Positions 52,351 to 60,948 are shown, counted from the first letter of the stretch. The stretch is 64,000 nt of DNA from Viridibacterium silvisoli (GCF_036017035.1 NZ_JAYXHS010000001.1:744001-808000), one strand, 5' to 3'. Notes: a model not told the origin generated them from the letters alone. Numbers and translations are program-made.

Positions 52351-52354
52351 CTCC
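52351..52354 (-). promoter_or_regulatory. Ribosome site supporting GTG start of the antiporter
   Basis: GGAG on the minus strand is seven bases before GTG 52343. The first in-frame ATG further down would cut into the first transmembrane helix. Confidence 0.5.
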
Positions 52355-52417
52355 ACGATTGCTGTTTGCGCGTGATGGTACCGGCTGCCCGTTGCCATCG
52401 GCAACCGCGCAGAGCCG

Positions 52418-53881
52418 TCAGTTCTGATGCAGTGCTTCGATGCGCGCAACGATCTGCGCAAGCACGCCGGCTTCGTCTGCCATCGACGCCCTGACGCGCT
52501 GGCACGCCGCACTCACCCCCTCGTCGTCGAGAAGACGCCCCAGCACGGCAGCCCACTTGTCTGCAGAAGCGGTGGCTGCAAGCTGCGCGCCGCAGCCGAG
52601 ACGCGCCACACGCGCAGCATTGTCGAACTGGTCGTGCGCGAAGGGCGTGATCAATTGCGGCACGCCTGCGTGCAGGGTCTGCGCGGTCGTGCCGATGCCA
52701 CCGTGATGCACGAAGGCGGCGAGGCGCGGCACCAGCGCATCGAAGGGCACGTAGCGCGCGTGATGCACGAACGCGGGCATGGTGCCACCGTGCCACGGCA
52801 TCTGCTCGTCGAACGGCGTGATGAAGACAGCGCGCCTGCCCAGCTGCTCGCAGGCGCTCAGTGCCCGCTCGAAGAAGGGTTTGCCGAAGGCCATGGCCGA
52901 GCCAGGGGTGAAACCGATAGGGGCTTCGCCTGCGGTCAGAAATTCTTCAAGAGTCCTCGGGAGTTTATTTACGTGCCGCTCTATCAATCCGTCATTCCCG
53001 CGAAAGCGGGAATCCAGTGGCGTCAACGAACCGGTGTCAACGCCGCTGGATTCCCGCTCCAACCCTCTCCCCCAGCCCCTCTCCCGCACGCGGGCGAGGG
53101 GAGCGTCGTGCAGCTTCGCTGTACGTAAAGCTGGCGGGAATGACGGTACTTCGGGCTCGATATCGGCGGCAGGTGGATTAGATACTGCCTGCCACAAAGG
53201 AAACCCCGTCGTGATGCTATTGACCGGCCAATCCGCCTGCGGCGCGCAGAACCACTCGGGCCACGCACAGATCACGGATTGCGGCGAATGCTGCCAGCGG
53301 CTGAAGACTTTCTCGACCGGTGACAGACCAATTTGTCCACGCATGACATTCAGATCATCGCGCACCACGCCATCAAGGAACTTGCGCTCCATCCAGTTCA
53401 GGAACATGCGGCGCCAGCCGACGGGTAGATACTCAAGCCAGTGCCCCAGCCCCGGCAAGCGCGGGGGCGCGTCGGCCGAAAAGACGCAGCTCGGCGACAG
53501 GTGCACGGTTGCGGCAGGAAGGCTAAGGCGCTCCTGTGCGAAGCGCACGGACCAGGCCAGCGTGCTGCCGACGAGTACCGTGTCTCGACGGATGTTCTGC
53601 TGCAGCAGCTCGAAAACCGGCAGGATCTGGTCCTTCGATTCGCGCCATACGGCCTGGAAGGCACGACGCGGATGCCACAGGTCTGTCTGCGCGATCGCGC
53701 GCTGGTAGTCCTCAAGTGTGCCGACCGGGATGAAGCCAAGCCCTGCCTGCGCAACACGTTCAGCGAAGTAGGCAGAGGTGACGATGTCGACTTCGTGGCC
53801 CCGCGCGACGAGCGCCTGGCCGATGGCGAGAAATGGGTGAACATCGCCCGCACTGCCGACGGCTTCTATCAGTACGTGCAT
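52418..53881 (-). CDS. GT-B glycosyltransferase (UGT/RhlB-like) with a repeat-derived insertion
   Basis: A 487-residue glycosyltransferase. The N-terminal acceptor domain has VLIEAVGSAGDVHPFLAIGQALVARGHEV, and the C-terminal donor domain has FTPGSAMAFGKPFF, FVHHGGIGTTAQTLHAGVPQLITPFAHDQFDNAARV, which is the MGT/UGT signature for macrolide, sterol or lipid glycosylation. Residues about 246-298 are not homologous: they are translated from a dispersed repeat lying in frame in the interdomain linker, and read LDSRFRGNDG. Without it the protein would be about 430 residues, the normal size. It follows the ABC permease by four bases. Confidence 0.87.
   Translation of the reverse strand: MHVLIEAVGSAGDVHPFLAIGQALVARGHEVDIVTSAYFAERVAQAGLGFIPVGTLEDYQRAIAQTDLWHPRRAFQAVWRESKDQILPVFELLQQNIRRDTVLVGSTLAWSVRFAQERLSLPAATVHLSPSCVFSADAPPRLPGLGHWLEYLPVGWRRMFLNWMERKFLDGVVRDDLNVMRGQIGLSPVEKVFSRWQHSPQSVICAWPEWFCAPQADWPVNSITTGFPLWQAVSNPPAADIEPEVPSFPPALRTAKLHDAPLARVRERGWGRGLERESSGVDTGSLTPLDSRFRGNDGLIERHVNKLPRTLEEFLTAGEAPIGFTPGSAMAFGKPFFERALSACEQLGRRAVFITPFDEQMPWHGGTMPAFVHHARYVPFDALVPRLAAFVHHGGIGTTAQTLHAGVPQLITPFAHDQFDNAARVARLGCGAQLAATASADKWAAVLGRLLDDEGVSAACQRVRASMADEAGVLAQIVARIEALHQN
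52989..53146. repeat. Composite REP/MITE-like element inside the glycosyltransferase gene
   Basis: Ends are CCGTCATTCCCGC (52989-53001) and its complement GCGGGAATGACGG (53134-53146), 13-bp terminal inverted repeats. Inside is a hairpin ATTCCCGC-GAAA-GCGGGAAT (52994-53013), a partner GGATTCCCGC, and a nested CCCCTCTCCCGC/GGGCGAGGGG unit. Open in the glycosyltransferase frame throughout. Confidence 0.75.
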
Positions 53882-53885
53882 GGCT

Positions 53886-55022
53886 TCAATCCAGTGTGCG
53901 CCGGAAACGCTTGAGTCCGACAGCCATCACGAGGGTCATGAAAAGCAGCAGCGGCCAGAGGTCGGTCCACAGCGCCACCACATCGTTGCCCTTGAGCATC
54001 ACGCCACGGATCAACCGCAGGAAGTGCGTCAGCGGCAGCACTTCGCCGATCACCTGCGCCCACTGCGGCATACCGCGGAACGGAAACATGAAACCGGAGA
54101 GCAGGATGGAGGGAAGGAAGTAGAACATCGTCATCTGCATAGCTTGCGTCTGGTTGCGCGCAATGCTCGACATGGTGATGCCCAGCGTGAGATTGGTCGC
54201 GATGAAGATCAGCACACACAGCATGAGCAGGCTGAAGCTGCCGACAAAGGGCACATCGAACACGAAGCGCGCTGCCAGCAGGATCACCAGCACCTGCACG
54301 TAGCCGATGACGATGTAGGGCGCGATCTTTCCCGTCATCACTTCGACCGGCCGCACCGGCGTGGCGAGCAGATTCTCCATGGTGCCGCGCTCCACCTCGC
54401 GCGTGAGACCGAGCGCCGTCATCATGATCAGGGTCATGGTGAGAATGACGCCCATCAGCCCCGGCACGATGTTGTATTGCGTTATGCCATCCGGGTTGTA
54501 ACGACGCTGGATGCGCCACTCGAATGGCGGCGGCCCGGGCTGCAGGCTTGCCAGCGGACCATTCATGTCGCGACGCAATGCTGTGCTCGCGAGCTGCTGC
54601 ACGGCGCCGATGGCTGGCCCGGTCGCGGACGGATCGGTCGCATCAGCCTCGAGCAGCAGCGCCGGGCGTTCGCCACGTTGCAGGTCGCGCGCGAAACCGG
54701 CCGGGATAGTTACGGCAAACTGCACCTTGCCCTCGGCAAGCAGACGGCTCGCCTCCTCATCGCTGGCATCATTCTTGACGACGCGGAAGTAGTCGGAATT
54801 TTCCAGTGCACGTACCAGGCTGCGCGTGAAAGGCCCCTGCTCGTGCGCCACGATTACCGTCGGCAGATGCTTGGGGTCACCATTGATGGCGAAGCCGAAC
54901 AATGCCATCTGGATGATGGGGATGCCGATCATCATTGCAAAGGTCAGGCGGTCACGCTTGAGCTGGATGAACTCCTTGAGCATGACGCCGACGAGGCGGG
55001 AGAGACTGAAGGTGGATGGCAT
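53886..55022 (-). CDS. ABC-2 type multidrug exporter permease (YbhR/YhhJ-like)
   Basis: A 378-residue permease. One N-terminal helix (residues 24-46) leads to a large periplasmic domain (50-180), followed by five helices with the ABC-2 signature EVERGTMENLLATPVRPVEVMTGKIAPY. LPSILLSGFMFPFRGMPQWAQ near the C-terminus is typical. It is the only permease in the operon, so it probably works as a homodimer with the ATPase at 55761. It is 68 bases downstream of the HAD phosphatase gene, from which a REP-like hairpin separates it. Confidence 0.9.
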   Translation of the reverse strand: MPSTFSLSRLVGVMLKEFIQLKRDRLTFAMMIGIPIIQMALFGFAINGDPKHLPTVIVAHEQGPFTRSLVRALENSDYFRVVKNDASDEEASRLLAEGKVQFAVTIPAGFARDLQRGERPALLLEADATDPSATGPAIGAVQQLASTALRRDMNGPLASLQPGPPPFEWRIQRRYNPDGITQYNIVPGLMGVILTMTLIMMTALGLTREVERGTMENLLATPVRPVEVMTGKIAPYIVIGYVQVLVILLAARFVFDVPFVGSFSLLMLCVLIFIATNLTLGITMSSIARNQTQAMQMTMFYFLPSILLSGFMFPFRGMPQWAQVIGEVLPLTHFLRLIRGVMLKGNDVVALWTDLWPLLLFMTLVMAVGLKRFRRTLD

Positions 55023-55041
55023 GACTGAAGGATCCTTGCTC

Positions 55042-55069
55042 CGTCACGCCCGCGAACGCGGGAATGACG
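55042..55069. repeat. REP-like hairpin
   Basis: CGTCACGCCCGC-GAAC-GCGGGAATGACG, an almost perfect inverted repeat of the TCATTCCCGC family, between the HAD and permease genes. Confidence 0.7.
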
Positions 55070-55090
55070 AGGAGCGGGGTTGATCGATGC

Positions 55091-55753
55091 TCACGAGCGA
55101 CTGCCCTCGCACAACGGCACCAGCGCATGCAGCTCGGCCGTCGCCGCCAGCAGGTGCGCCGGCGCATGTGCGGCCAGCTCTTCGCGCGAACCGTAGCCCC
55201 ACAACACCCCCGCTGCCGACAGCCCGTTACGATGTGCCGCGAGCATGTCGAACTCGCGGTCGCCGATCATCAGCGCGTGCTCAGTGACAATGCCACGCTC
55301 GCGCAGCTTCGCCATCTGTTCCCACTTCTCGATGTGGATGTCGCCGCCATCGACGAAGCTGAAGTGCCGGGCAATGCCGAACAGCTCGAGGATGCGCTGC
55401 GCGAAGTCAGCGCGCTTGGACGTGCACACCGCCATCGGCACACCCGTATCGGCGAGCGCCTGCAGCGCCTCGGCGATGCCGGGGTAGATCGTATTCTCGG
55501 CATAGCCCACGTCGGCATAACGCTCGCGATACTTGGCGACCAGCTCATGCAGGTGCGCCTCGTCGTCACGGCCGGTGTAGGCGCGGAAGCTGTGGAACAA
55601 GGGCGGGCCGATCCACGGCGATTGTGCGTCGCGCAGCAGCGGCGCGTAACCGTAGTGTTCGAGCGCGTAGTTGATGGAGCGGCCAATGCCCTCGATGGGG
55701 TCGCTGATCGTACCGTCGAGGTCGAAGAGGAGGAAGTCGTAGTGTTGTTTCAT
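55091..55753 (-). CDS. HAD hydrolase, phosphoglycolate phosphatase-like
   Basis: A 220-residue HAD phosphatase: motif I FLLFDLDGTISDP (nucleophile and acid Asp), motif II AVCTSKR, motif III Lys region, motif IV LMIGDREFDMLAA. The alpha-helical cap lies at residues 18-85. Gph/PpaX-type specificity is likely but not provable. It is inserted between the ATPase and permease genes of an efflux operon, seven bases after the ATPase stop. ATG 55753 begins at the usual HAD position; 55768 is an alternative. Confidence 0.85.
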   Translation of the reverse strand: MKQHYDFLLFDLDGTISDPIEGIGRSINYALEHYGYAPLLRDAQSPWIGPPLFHSFRAYTGRDDEAHLHELVAKYRERYADVGYAENTIYPGIAEALQALADTGVPMAVCTSKRADFAQRILELFGIARHFSFVDGGDIHIEKWEQMAKLRERGIVTEHALMIGDREFDMLAAHRNGLSAAGVLWGYGSREELAAHAPAHLLAATAELHALVPLCEGSRS

Positions 55754-55760
55754 GTGAATC

Positions 55761-56702
55761 TCAAGCAAAGTTGTCTGTTGCGGTCTTCATCAGGTGGATG
55801 AATACATCCTCCAGCGAGGGCTCGCCTGTTGTCCAGCGCAGATCGCTGCGTGCCCGGTAAGGCGCAAGCGCGGCGTCGAGCGCGGCCGCATCGGTGCCAT
55901 TCACATGCAGCGTGTTGCCGAAGCGCGTGACCATCGCCACCTGCGGCAGGGCTTCCAGTTCGTGCCCGAGAGCGCCGAGATCTGCGCCGCTGACATTGCG
56001 CGTGACGAAGTTGCTCTGCGCCACCAGCTCGGCCGGCGTGCCCATCGCCAGCAGCTTGCCGTAGGCGATGTAGCCGAGGCGGTGGCAGCGTTCGGCCTCG
56101 TCCATGTAGTGGGTCGACACCAGCACCGTCATGCCGCCTGCCGCTAGTTCGTGGATCTCGTCCCAGAAATCGCGACGCGCGCTCGGGTCGACACCTGCGG
56201 TGGGCTCATCGAGCAGCAACAATTCGGGCTCGTGCAGCATGCAGGCAGCGAGCGCCATGCGTTGCTTCCAGCCGCCGGAGAGCTTGCCGGCGAGCTGCTT
56301 CTGGCGACTGTCGAGGCCGAGGCGCGTGAGCGCCTGATCGACGCGTTCGCGGCGCCGGTCCATGCTGTACATGCGCGCGACGAAATCGAGGTTCTCGCGG
56401 ATGGAGAGATCGTCATACAGGCCGAACTTCTGCGTCATGTAGCCGACGCGGCGCTTGATGTCGGCAGACTCCTTCACCACGTCCAGCCCCAGTGTGTGAC
56501 CACTGCCGCCATCCGGCGTGAGCAGGCCGCACATCATGCGGATGCTGGTGGTCTTGCCCGAGCCGTTGGGGCCGAGGAAGCCGTAGATCTCGCCGCGCCG
56601 CACCTGCATCGAGAGGCCGTCAACGACGGTCTTCGTGCCATAGCGCTTGGTGAGCCCTTCGACGTCGATGACGATGTCGGGAGAAGCCTCGGCAACTTTC
56701 AT
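55761..56702 (-). CDS. ABC exporter ATPase (YbhF/CcmA-like)
   Basis: A 313-residue nucleotide-binding subunit: Walker A GPNGSGKT (residues 44-51), signature LSGGWKQR (141-148), Walker B LLLLDEP (161-167), then the THYMDEAERC H-loop. The C-terminal 70 residues (SLEDVFIHLM) are typical of drug-export ATPases. Only one ATPase domain, whereas E. coli YbhF has two. The ATG overlaps the HlyD TGA by four bases. The reading to 57092 adds non-homologous sequence. Confidence 0.92.
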   Translation of the reverse strand: MKVAEASPDIVIDVEGLTKRYGTKTVVDGLSMQVRRGEIYGFLGPNGSGKTTSIRMMCGLLTPDGGSGHTLGLDVVKESADIKRRVGYMTQKFGLYDDLSIRENLDFVARMYSMDRRRERVDQALTRLGLDSRQKQLAGKLSGGWKQRMALAACMLHEPELLLLDEPTAGVDPSARRDFWDEIHELAAGGMTVLVSTHYMDEAERCHRLGYIAYGKLLAMGTPAELVAQSNFVTRNVSGADLGALGHELEALPQVAMVTRFGNTLHVNGTDAAALDAALAPYRARSDLRWTTGEPSLEDVFIHLMKTATDNFA

Positions 56703-57664
56703 TGCGCAGCTCCGAGGCGCACTTCGACGGGCTGACCAGGATGCAGGCGCGCGGCATCGGCCACGCTGGGCCAGGCCTCGACGAGGAACACGAGGCGTTC
56801 GCGATTCTCGCGGCTGTAGATGACCGGTGGCGTGAATTCGGCTTCGCGGGCGATGTAGCGGATCGTCGCTGGAATCGCGCCGTCGCAGCCATCGCATGTC
56901 ACCTGCACGCGTGCGCCAGCCTTCACACGCGGCAGCATCACCTCGGGCACGAAGAAGCGCAGCTTGATTCCATCCGGCGCCAGCAGGCTGACGATGGGGC
57001 TGCCCGCGTTGACCCACTCGCCTTCGCGGTAGAGCGTGTCCTCGACGCGCGCAGCCACCGGCGACTTCAGGGATTTCTGGTCGACGCTCCACTGGCTTTG
57101 CGCGAGGGCTGCACGTGTGGCACGTGCTTCCGCAGCTGCGGCATCGCGTTCATCGTCACGCGCGGCGAGTCGTGCGCTGCGCAGGTCGGCTTCGAGCTGG
57201 CGCACTTGCGCAGCGTCGGCATCGCGCTTGGCAGTCAACGCGGACAAGGCATTGGGCGACACGAACTGCGCATCGGCCAGCTTCTGCTGACGCGCGAGAT
57301 CGGCTTCGGACTGGCGCAAGGCCGCGCGCGCCGCCGCGATGCCAGCGTCGATTGCCGCCAGCTCGTCACGCCGCTTGCCCTTGGAGAGATCGGCCTGCTG
57401 CGCTTCAGCCTTGCTGACCTGGGCTTGCGCCTGCGCAACGGCGGCCACCTCGCGATCCGTGTCGAGCACGAACAGCGGCCTGCCGACAGCGACCTCGTCA
57501 CCGCGCTGCACGGAGAGCTTCACGAGGCGACCAGCAAGCGGTGCCGCCACGCGCACGGGCTCGACTTCTACGTAGCCATTGATCAGATCCGGATCGCGTT
57601 TCTCGCAGGCCACCAGCGCCAGCGCCAGCGCGACGCATATCGCCATTGCATACCGTACGTTCAT
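56699..57664 (-). CDS. HlyD/YbhG-type membrane fusion protein
   Basis: A 321-residue periplasmic adaptor with a lipoprotein-like start (MNVRYAMAICVALALALVAC, Cys20). A biotinyl-lipoyl half motif follows (VAAPLAGRLVKLSVQRGDEV), then a long helical hairpin (residues 70-190) and the second lipoyl half (SPVAARVEDTLYREGEWV). It resembles YbhG. It should bridge the inner-membrane ABC transporter to an outer-membrane channel such as TolC, not encoded here. Both ends overlap neighbours by four bases. Confidence 0.9.
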   Translation of the reverse strand: MNVRYAMAICVALALALVACEKRDPDLINGYVEVEPVRVAAPLAGRLVKLSVQRGDEVAVGRPLFVLDTDREVAAVAQAQAQVSKAEAQQADLSKGKRRDELAAIDAGIAAARAALRQSEADLARQQKLADAQFVSPNALSALTAKRDADAAQVRQLEADLRSARLAARDDERDAAAAEARATRAALAQSQWSVDQKSLKSPVAARVEDTLYREGEWVNAGSPIVSLLAPDGIKLRFFVPEVMLPRVKAGARVQVTCDGCDGAIPATIRYIAREAEFTPPVIYSRENRERLVFLVEAWPSVADAARLHPGQPVEVRLGAAQ

Positions 57665-58407
57665 GATGCTTTCCTTTTTGCCTTGGGGGCACTCCCTGCT
57701 GCTGCGACCTTGCTTCGCTGCTTTGCCATGAATTGCAGACCCGCCCACGAGAATTCGACGACATGCGTGACGACCTCGTCGAGCCACTGCTCGCGCTGCA
57801 GGAAAGCGGGATTCAGGCGTTCGATCAGCGGCATGCCGACGCGATACATCATGCATTGCCCGACCACGCTGAGCATGGCGCGCAGCAGGACGTCAGACGT
57901 CGCTGCACTCTTCCCGTCAGCGGACAGGATCTCGCTGACGATGCCCATCAGCACCTGCGCCTGCGGTTTGGTGAAACGCTCGAACATCACATCCAGCGCA
58001 GCGGTCGGGCTGACGACTTCGCGCACCAGCAGCGGCCCGATACGCGAGGGCGATGTGGTATCGAGCATGCGATAGGCCAGTGCGCGCACCACGAAGGCGA
58101 AACGCTCTTTCAGTGGCAACCCAGGATCGGGCGGCGTCAGCGGCAGGTGCTCGATGGCCGCGTCCGCATGCTGCTGCAGCACGGCGAGGTAAAGGCCTTC
58201 CTTGCCACCGAAGTGATAGTTGATGGCTGAGAGGCGAATGCTGGCGCGCTCGGCAATGTCCTGCACGCGTGCGGAGCGAAAACCATGTTCGAGAAAGACC
58301 TCGGTCGCCGCATCCAGCAAGGCGCTGCGCGTTTCATGCCCGATGGCGTAGTTGGCCGGCGCGTTCTGCGCTGGCTGCTTGCCGGTTTGTTTGCTAGAGG
58401 AAGGCAT
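57661..58407 (-). CDS. TetR-family repressor, CecR (YbiH)-like
   Basis: A 248-residue regulator. The N-terminal HTH is LLDAATEVFLEHGFRSARVQDIAERASIRLSAINYHFGGKEGLY (residues 30-73), and the DUF1956-like effector domain includes ALAYRMLDTTSPSRIGPLLVREVVSPT. This matches CecR, which represses ybhGFSR in E. coli. It is first in the operon, coupled to the HlyD gene by a four-base overlap. Two perfect palindromes in its own promoter imply autorepression. Confidence 0.88.
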   Translation of the reverse strand: MPSSSKQTGKQPAQNAPANYAIGHETRSALLDAATEVFLEHGFRSARVQDIAERASIRLSAINYHFGGKEGLYLAVLQQHADAAIEHLPLTPPDPGLPLKERFAFVVRALAYRMLDTTSPSRIGPLLVREVVSPTAALDVMFERFTKPQAQVLMGIVSEILSADGKSAATSDVLLRAMLSVVGQCMMYRVGMPLIERLNPAFLQREQWLDEVVTHVVEFSWAGLQFMAKQRSKVAAAGSAPKAKRKAS

Positions 58408-58417
58408 GAGCTGAATA

Positions 58418-58433
58418 TAGAAAATCTTTTCTA
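58418..58433. promoter_or_regulatory. TetR operator O2 (downstream palindrome)
   Basis: TAGAAAATCTTTTCTA, perfect 7-2-7 palindrome between the -10 box and the ATG at 58407. It is centred 22 bp from the second palindrome, two helical turns, consistent with paired dimer binding on one DNA face. Confidence 0.7.
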
Positions 58434-58462
58434 ATTGTCTAGAAAAATTTTTCTAATTTCAA
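58434..58462 (-). promoter_or_regulatory. Efflux operon promoter with embedded operator O1
   Basis: Read leftward: -35 TTGAAA (58462-58457), 17-base spacer, -10 GACAAT (58439-58434). The spacer contains the perfect 16-bp palindrome TAGAAAAATTTTTCTA (58440-58455), so a bound TetR dimer would block RNA polymerase directly. Confidence 0.7.
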
Positions 58463-58497
58463 GTGGTGCCTGTTGCCGGTACTGGCAACATCAGCTT

Positions 58498-59592
58498 CTA
58501 TTCAAATTTCCAGACGGTGATCTTGCCTTCACTTCCGACGGCAAAATACGGTCCGCCTCGCGCTGCCGAGACACTTCCAGCGCTAACGTCTATGCCTTGC
58601 AGCAGGCGCATATGCTGGTTATCCCATATTTTCACGCCGCTTCCGTCCGTACCGCCCTCCAGTAGATACCTGCCATCCGGGCTGAACGCCAACGAATAAC
58701 GGCTAACCTGCTTGCCCCATTGCTCGCCACTTAGCTTGCGGCCGGTTGCAACCTCGAAGATGGCGAAATTGTCTGGCGCACCGGTGAATTGCCCGTGCCC
58801 ACCATTCGCACCTCCATCCCAAGCGCGGCGTCCCGCGGCTGCCAGGCGCTTGCTGTCAGGACTCCATGACAACTGTCCGAAATGGAGAGCCATTGTCTCG
58901 GGGATGACGCGAACGGAGCCGGTATCTTCGGTGTTTACGATGCGGATCTCCTCGGTCTGGGAACCTGACGGTTGGAAGGAGGTGCCACCCATTGCAATCA
59001 GCGCCCCGTCCGGGCTGATTGCCAATGCGCTGGGGTAGAACGGTATCGTGCTCAGGCCGCGCTTGAGCGTCCAGTCCCGCGTTGAATAGATACACAGGGT
59101 GCATGCCGGCCGGTTCGGATTCCTCATCGTTGTACGGACCAGATACTGTCCGTCTGGAGTGAAGTCGATGGCCGAGCAGCCGCCGAGGATCGGGTCGCCG
59201 ATGTCAGTGACAATAGCCCAGGTATCTGTACGCCAGACGCGTATCACGACTTCGCCTTTACCTCCATCGTGGCACGTCGCAAAATATGTGCCGTCGGGAC
59301 TGAAGCGCATGGGTCTGGTCGTCAAACCACTGGAGGCACCTGCCGTCTTTTCGAGTTTCCGTACGACTCGCTTCTCTCGCCAGTTCCAGATGTTGATCGT
59401 TTCAAACGACGATGCCGCTGCAAGCAAGGTGCCGTCAGGGCTGAAGTCAAGGCCGCGCACCAGGATGGTTTCGTCCAGATCCACGACTCTTGATGCGACG
59501 TTGGTGTCCGGCGCGCACTGTGCTGCGGAGGCCCATGCAAGCGCGAAGAGAAGGAGGAAAGGGAGATTCGTGAGGGTACTTCTGTTGTGCAT
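58498..59592 (-). CDS. Secreted WD40-type beta-propeller protein
   Basis: A 364-residue protein with a Sec signal (MHNRSTLTNLPFLLLFALAWASAAQCA) and about seven WD40-like blades (GLDFSPDGTLLAAAS, RFSPDGTYFATC, DFTPDGQYLVR, AISPDGALIAMGG, SWSPDSKRLAAAG, AFSPDGRYLLEGG). It is predicted to be a periplasmic or extracellular interaction scaffold; no catalytic residues are recognised. Base composition is lower in GC than the flanking genes, hinting at transfer. It ends 36 bases before the efflux-operon -35 box and is not part of that operon. Confidence 0.8.
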   Translation of the reverse strand: MHNRSTLTNLPFLLLFALAWASAAQCAPDTNVASRVVDLDETILVRGLDFSPDGTLLAAASSFETINIWNWREKRVVRKLEKTAGASSGLTTRPMRFSPDGTYFATCHDGGKGEVVIRVWRTDTWAIVTDIGDPILGGCSAIDFTPDGQYLVRTTMRNPNRPACTLCIYSTRDWTLKRGLSTIPFYPSALAISPDGALIAMGGTSFQPSGSQTEEIRIVNTEDTGSVRVIPETMALHFGQLSWSPDSKRLAAAGRRAWDGGANGGHGQFTGAPDNFAIFEVATGRKLSGEQWGKQVSRYSLAFSPDGRYLLEGGTDGSGVKIWDNQHMRLLQGIDVSAGSVSAARGGPYFAVGSEGKITVWKFE

Positions 59593-59691
59593 GAAATTAC
59601 CTGCGAGGGGTTCTGACAGTCACGATCCGGCGGCATGCAAACAGGAATGATTTAGTCAAAGTATGCGCTTCAGCTGTGGAGTAGCCCTGCA

Positions 59692-60912
59692 TCAGCGGTG
59701 TTTCATCTTGACAATTCGCCCAACTGGCATCGCTGCTGACGGACTCGGCAACTCACCGACATAGCTGGCACGCGGGCGGATCAAGGCACCCTGCTCCTGC
59801 TGTTCCAGCGCATGTGCCAGCCAGCCGACTGTGCGGCCCAAGGCAAAGATGATGCTGGCGCTGCCGCGCGGCAGACCCAGCGCACGCCGTAGTGCGACCA
59901 ATGCCAGGTCGAGATTGGGCAGTTCGCCGCAACGTGCCTGCACCGCTCCGCACAGGGCGGCCAGCTCGGGCTGCACCGGCAGGCGCGCGAGGATGCTGGT
60001 GGCACGCGGGTCACCAGAGGGATACAGGCGATGGCCAAAGCCAGGCACGCTGCTGCGCGTTTCGAGGACGCGCGCCACGAGTGCGTCTGTCGTATCCGCC
60101 GCGAGCTGATCCCACAACACTTCGACGGCCTCGCTGGCCGCGCCATGACGTGGTCCGGATAGCGCCGCCAGCCCGCCCAGCACGGCAGCATGCAACTGCG
60201 CGTTCGTGGAGGCCACGACACGCGCCGCGAAGCTCGATGCGTTCAGCTCGTGGTCGGCACACAGCACCAGCGCGGCACGCAGGCTCGCAGCGCTCGCCGC
60301 ATCCACGCCCCATGCGGTAGCACATTGTTCGTGCAGGGGCGCAGCCGAGACAGGTGTGTTCAGCAAGGCGGCCGCCATGCAGCGGACCAGTGTCGCACAA
60401 CGCGCATGTCGTTCCGCTGGCGATGCCTCGTGCGGCAAGGGTGTCAGTTGTATCGCCATCGCAGGCAGGGCGGCCATGGCGCGTTCCAGCGGCGACGCTT
60501 CGGCGATCACTGGTGTATCGACATGCGGCGGCATGGATGCAAATGGAATTTCATCGCCACAGCCCCACAGCAATGCGGCGACCTCTTCCAGAGTACTGCT
60601 CTCCGCCAGCACGCTTGCGCGCTGCGCGCGGTACCACAGCTCACCGTCTGCAATCAGGCTGAGGGAGGATTCGAGAACGGGTAGACCGAAGTCCAGGCTG
60701 CGCCGCGCCGCCGCGCGTGGCTTGCGCCCCTGCACCGCCCGCAAGGCAAGCCGCTCCACTTCGGCACGCGCATAGACGCTGCCACGGCCAGCTGGCGCAG
60801 CGTGCGCGCGCAACAGTCCACGGCTAACGTAGCTGTAGAGGGTCTGGCGGGTTACGCCAAGCAGCTGCGCCGCCGCGCTGGCGTCAAGGAATCGTGGGCC
60901 GGTTGATCGCAT
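59692..60912 (-). CDS. Citrate synthase-like protein with N-terminal DNA-binding domain
   Basis: A 406-residue fusion. Residues 1-60 form a MerR/excisionase-like winged HTH (FLDASAAAQLLGVTRQTLYSYVSRGLLRAH). Residues 70-400 form a citrate-synthase fold retaining the catalytic set: His221 (HELNASSF), His256 (GPRHGA), His294 (GFGHRLY) and Asp335 (NLDLALVAL). It may condense acetyl- or propionyl-CoA with an oxoacid, or use the fold as an acyl-CoA sensor that controls DNA binding. It diverges from DUF2252 across a region with an operator-like palindrome. ATG 60912 is chosen; 61020 is open but overlaps that region. Confidence 0.85.
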   Translation of the reverse strand: MRSTGPRFLDASAAAQLLGVTRQTLYSYVSRGLLRAHAAPAGRGSVYARAEVERLALRAVQGRKPRAAARRSLDFGLPVLESSLSLIADGELWYRAQRASVLAESSTLEEVAALLWGCGDEIPFASMPPHVDTPVIAEASPLERAMAALPAMAIQLTPLPHEASPAERHARCATLVRCMAAALLNTPVSAAPLHEQCATAWGVDAASAASLRAALVLCADHELNASSFAARVVASTNAQLHAAVLGGLAALSGPRHGAASEAVEVLWDQLAADTTDALVARVLETRSSVPGFGHRLYPSGDPRATSILARLPVQPELAALCGAVQARCGELPNLDLALVALRRALGLPRGSASIIFALGRTVGWLAHALEQQEQGALIRPRASYVGELPSPSAAMPVGRIVKMKHR

Positions 60913-60948
60913 GGCGCCATCATCGCACCCACGCATCGCCGCAGCCAG

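Noticed and set aside
50883..52427. Rightward open frame of 514 codons
   Set aside because: Opposite the antiporter; very high Gln/His/Asp content and no domain.
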